46,860 bases of DNA from contig JAESQY010000023.1 of NCBI GenBank assembly GCA_016764915.1, positions 1 to 46,860 of the forward strand, read 5' to 3'. Positions 45,127 to 46,860 of this stretch are shown here, piece by piece. A program made the position numbers and the translations under genes. The stretch is from Aliivibrio sp. (lineage in GTDB: Bacteria > Pseudomonadota > Gammaproteobacteria > Enterobacterales > Vibrionaceae). Position 1 is the stretch's first letter; every line of letters begins with the position of its first letter. The notes under the pieces were generated by a model. That model was not told where the DNA came from, did no database searches, and saw only the letters and a list, made by a program, of their open reading frames with translations.

Positions 45127-46812
45127 ATGAAAAAACAGTTTCGATTAACTGCCCTTTCCGTAGCAGTTATTGCCATCGCTTCTCTGTCTGGTTGCAGCTC
45201 AACATCAATGCATAATGCAGTTAATGAAGCTGAGCAGATGCGTACCATCTTTACTGAATATCAAACGGCCGTTAACGACCTTGATAACACCTCTTTTGGT
45301 CAGATTTCAGATCAGATGGCAGCATCACGTCAAACTCTCGATCGTATTTATCTAGAGAAATTGTCGCAACTTGATCGCACTGAACTCACCGATGAAGATA
45401 AAGTCTATTTTGATACTTTCCTATTTGATCGCGACATCGCCATCCGTGGTGCTTCATTAGCCAACTCACGTTTTGGCAATCCAGATGTACCCGTTACTCA
45501 CTTCTATAACTACATGGAGTGGAACGCCGAAGAAGCAGGCGCACAAGCGGATGATGCTGAAGGTTATACAGCTCAACTTGCGATGCTTAGAGAGTACACT
45601 TCGTGGGTGAAAAACTTTCACTCTCAATATTCACTGGGTGCAACAGAGCAGATTCAACTGCCAAAAGTACTAATCAAGCGTTTTAACGACAGCAGCAAAG
45701 GCACCATCGCCAGTGATGACTACGCCATGCTGAAACAGGGCCTAAACGACATCATCGCTAAAGGCACGTTCGACAAAGCGTTCGTCACTGAATACACCGA
45801 CGCCGTAGCACAAGCAAAAGCAGCCACTCAAGGTTTCATTGATTACATCGCTACCGATTACATGGCATCCGCTCGAGGTACTGGCAAAGAAGGCAGCGTT
45901 ACCGATAAAAACATCGGTTGGGGGGCACTACCAAACGGCCAAGCATGGTATCAATGGCACCTAGACAGAAACAGCACCACAGGAAAATCTGCAGCAGAGC
46001 TGAGCGCAATGGGTGAAGAGCTGGTTGCTGATGCCAAAGCTGAGATGATTCGTGTTGCTAAAGTGATTGTGAGCAAACATGGTAAATCCATTACCGCTGA
46101 TTTTAGAGATCCGAAAACAGAGAAAACTGCGCCACGCACTTTTGTGATCGCTGATACGAACAACAACATTAACCTCAACGAGTTTTTTGCTTACCTAAAC
46201 AGTGATAAGTTCTTCTTCGGTCGTGATGGCAGCAATGTCACCGGAACTCAATATGCCGAGGAGTGTAAAGTTGCTTCAAATCCATCATCGTGTGAATCTT
46301 CACTGATGGATTACTACCTGTTCAAGAACAACGCCAATGAAGTAGTAAAAAGCTACTTTAATGCCATTGAAACCGACTACACCATCATTCCATCTCCGGC
46401 TGGACGTGAGTTGTATGACGGGGTTGCCTCTTACGACAGCAACGAGTTCACTCTAAATACTAACCCAGATTACAGCCTGCAAAAATGGAATGTATCTACC
46501 CTGTTATTGCATGAAGCAGCGCCAGGTCACCACTTCCAAAATGCCTATGCGACAGAGTACCCGCCTGCTGACAAACCAGACTACATGAAAGATGTGTGGT
46601 ACACCGCGTACGGCGAAGGCTGGGCACTGTATACCGAGTGGTTAGGCGCTGAGATGAAGATCTACGGTGAGCTAGATAGCGAAGGCAAACCAACCTTCGT
46701 GAACGGCACAGGTATGTGTACAGACAGCAACGACTACAGCAACTTCCAAGGCGGTATCTACGTAAGCGTGCAATTAACCCCACATTCTAATCTCAGCAAG
46801 ACTTTGTCATAG
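45127..46812 (+). pseudogene. DUF885 lipoprotein, 3' end cut off by an insertion sequence
   Basis: The product is a predicted lipoprotein: signal peptide ending in the lipobox LSGC (Cys22) after MKKQFRLTALSVAVIAIAS, then a DUF885 domain. DUF885 proteins are putative zinc metallopeptidases; the HExxPGHH motif is intact at residues 462-469 (HEAAPGHH), with GEGWALYTEWLG following. AAAGGA lies eight bases before the ATG at 45127, so the longer frame from 45055 is not used. The reading frame is normal to about Val546-Ser547 and then runs into unrelated sequence for 14 codons. Family members go on for roughly 100 more residues, so the C-terminus is lost and activity is doubtful. The break coincides with an IS66-like terminus. 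Confidence 0.75.
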
Positions 46813-46860
46813 TTTTTCCAATCCAACGGAGGAACTATGACTCAATCAGAAAAACAGCAA
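46762..46860 (+). mobile_element. Left end of an IS66-family insertion sequence (partial)
   Basis: GTAAGCG at 46762 equals the conserved terminal bases of IS66-family inverted repeats. About 75 bases further comes an ATG with a strong GGAGG site, the spacing seen for the first gene of IS66 elements. The preceding DUF885 frame is broken at just this point. The 8 bases before it, GTATCTAC (46754-46761), would be the target duplication, to be found again beyond the window. GTAAGC could by chance still be host coding sequence (Val-Ser), so the exact boundary may shift slightly. Confidence 0.65.
46837..46860 (+). CDS. First codons of an IS66-type accessory gene (partial)
   Basis: Only eight codons (MTQSEKQQ) are in the window. 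GGAGG lies four bases before the ATG. The position at the left end of a putative IS66-family element suggests TnpA, the small first protein of the three-gene IS66 set. Identity rests on position, not on sequence. Confidence 0.45.

Overview
The window looks like chromosomal DNA of a marine gammaproteobacterium, most likely of the Vibrionaceae. Photobacterium or a close Vibrio relative fits best: base composition is AT-leaning, BioB, BioF, SstT and CheV are of Vibrio type, PfaA carries five ACP domains, and a hotdog thioesterase precedes pfaA, as I recall for Photobacterium profundum. The genus is an inference. No rRNA, tRNA or CRISPR array was seen.

Layout. (1) 365-5425: biotin synthesis, bioB-F-C-D leftward and bioA rightward, from a shared 110-bp control region with overlapping promoters and a BirA-like palindrome. 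(2) 5472-10545: a small unknown gene and then oleD, oleC, oleB and oleA, all leftward; together the Ole enzymes join two fatty acyl chains head to head into a long-chain olefin. (3) 10743-28577: rightward, a hotdog thioesterase followed by pfaA-pfaB-pfaC-pfaD, the synthase for long-chain omega-3 polyunsaturated fatty acids (EPA or DHA), closed by a strong terminator. The phosphopantetheinyl transferase (pfaE) that must activate the five ACPs is not in the window. (4) 28734-31861: a small membrane protein, a 35-residue peptide gene, cheV, and the serine/threonine transporter sstT behind a perfect 14-bp inverted repeat. (5) 32046-38562: a 2OG-Fe(II) oxygenase-like gene, then a five-gene peptide ABC transporter operon (leftward). 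(6) 38942-42634: a four-gene iron-siderophore type ABC importer (leftward) with a Fur-box-like site upstream. (7) 42829-46860: a secreted subtilisin-like protease with a PKD domain, then a DUF885 lipoprotein gene that appears cut by the left end of an IS66-family insertion sequence running off the window.

How the parts may work together. The biosynthetic island (bio, ole, pfa) is the core of interest. Biotin serves acetyl-CoA carboxylase, which makes the malonyl-CoA used by the Pfa synthase. Pfa makes polyunsaturated acyl chains, the thioesterase may release them, and OleABCD can condense acyl chains into polyunsaturated hydrocarbons such as the C31:9 olefin known from marine bacteria. Control elements noticed here include a FadR-operator-like sequence between the putative -35 and -10 of pfaA, a small perfect hairpin directly before the pfaA ribosome site, and non-ATG, overlapping starts for pfaB (GTG) and pfaC (TTG). 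I found no clearly new multi-gene system. The best leads are these regulatory elements, the unknown small genes beside pfaD, the sstT leader repeat, and the IS insertion.
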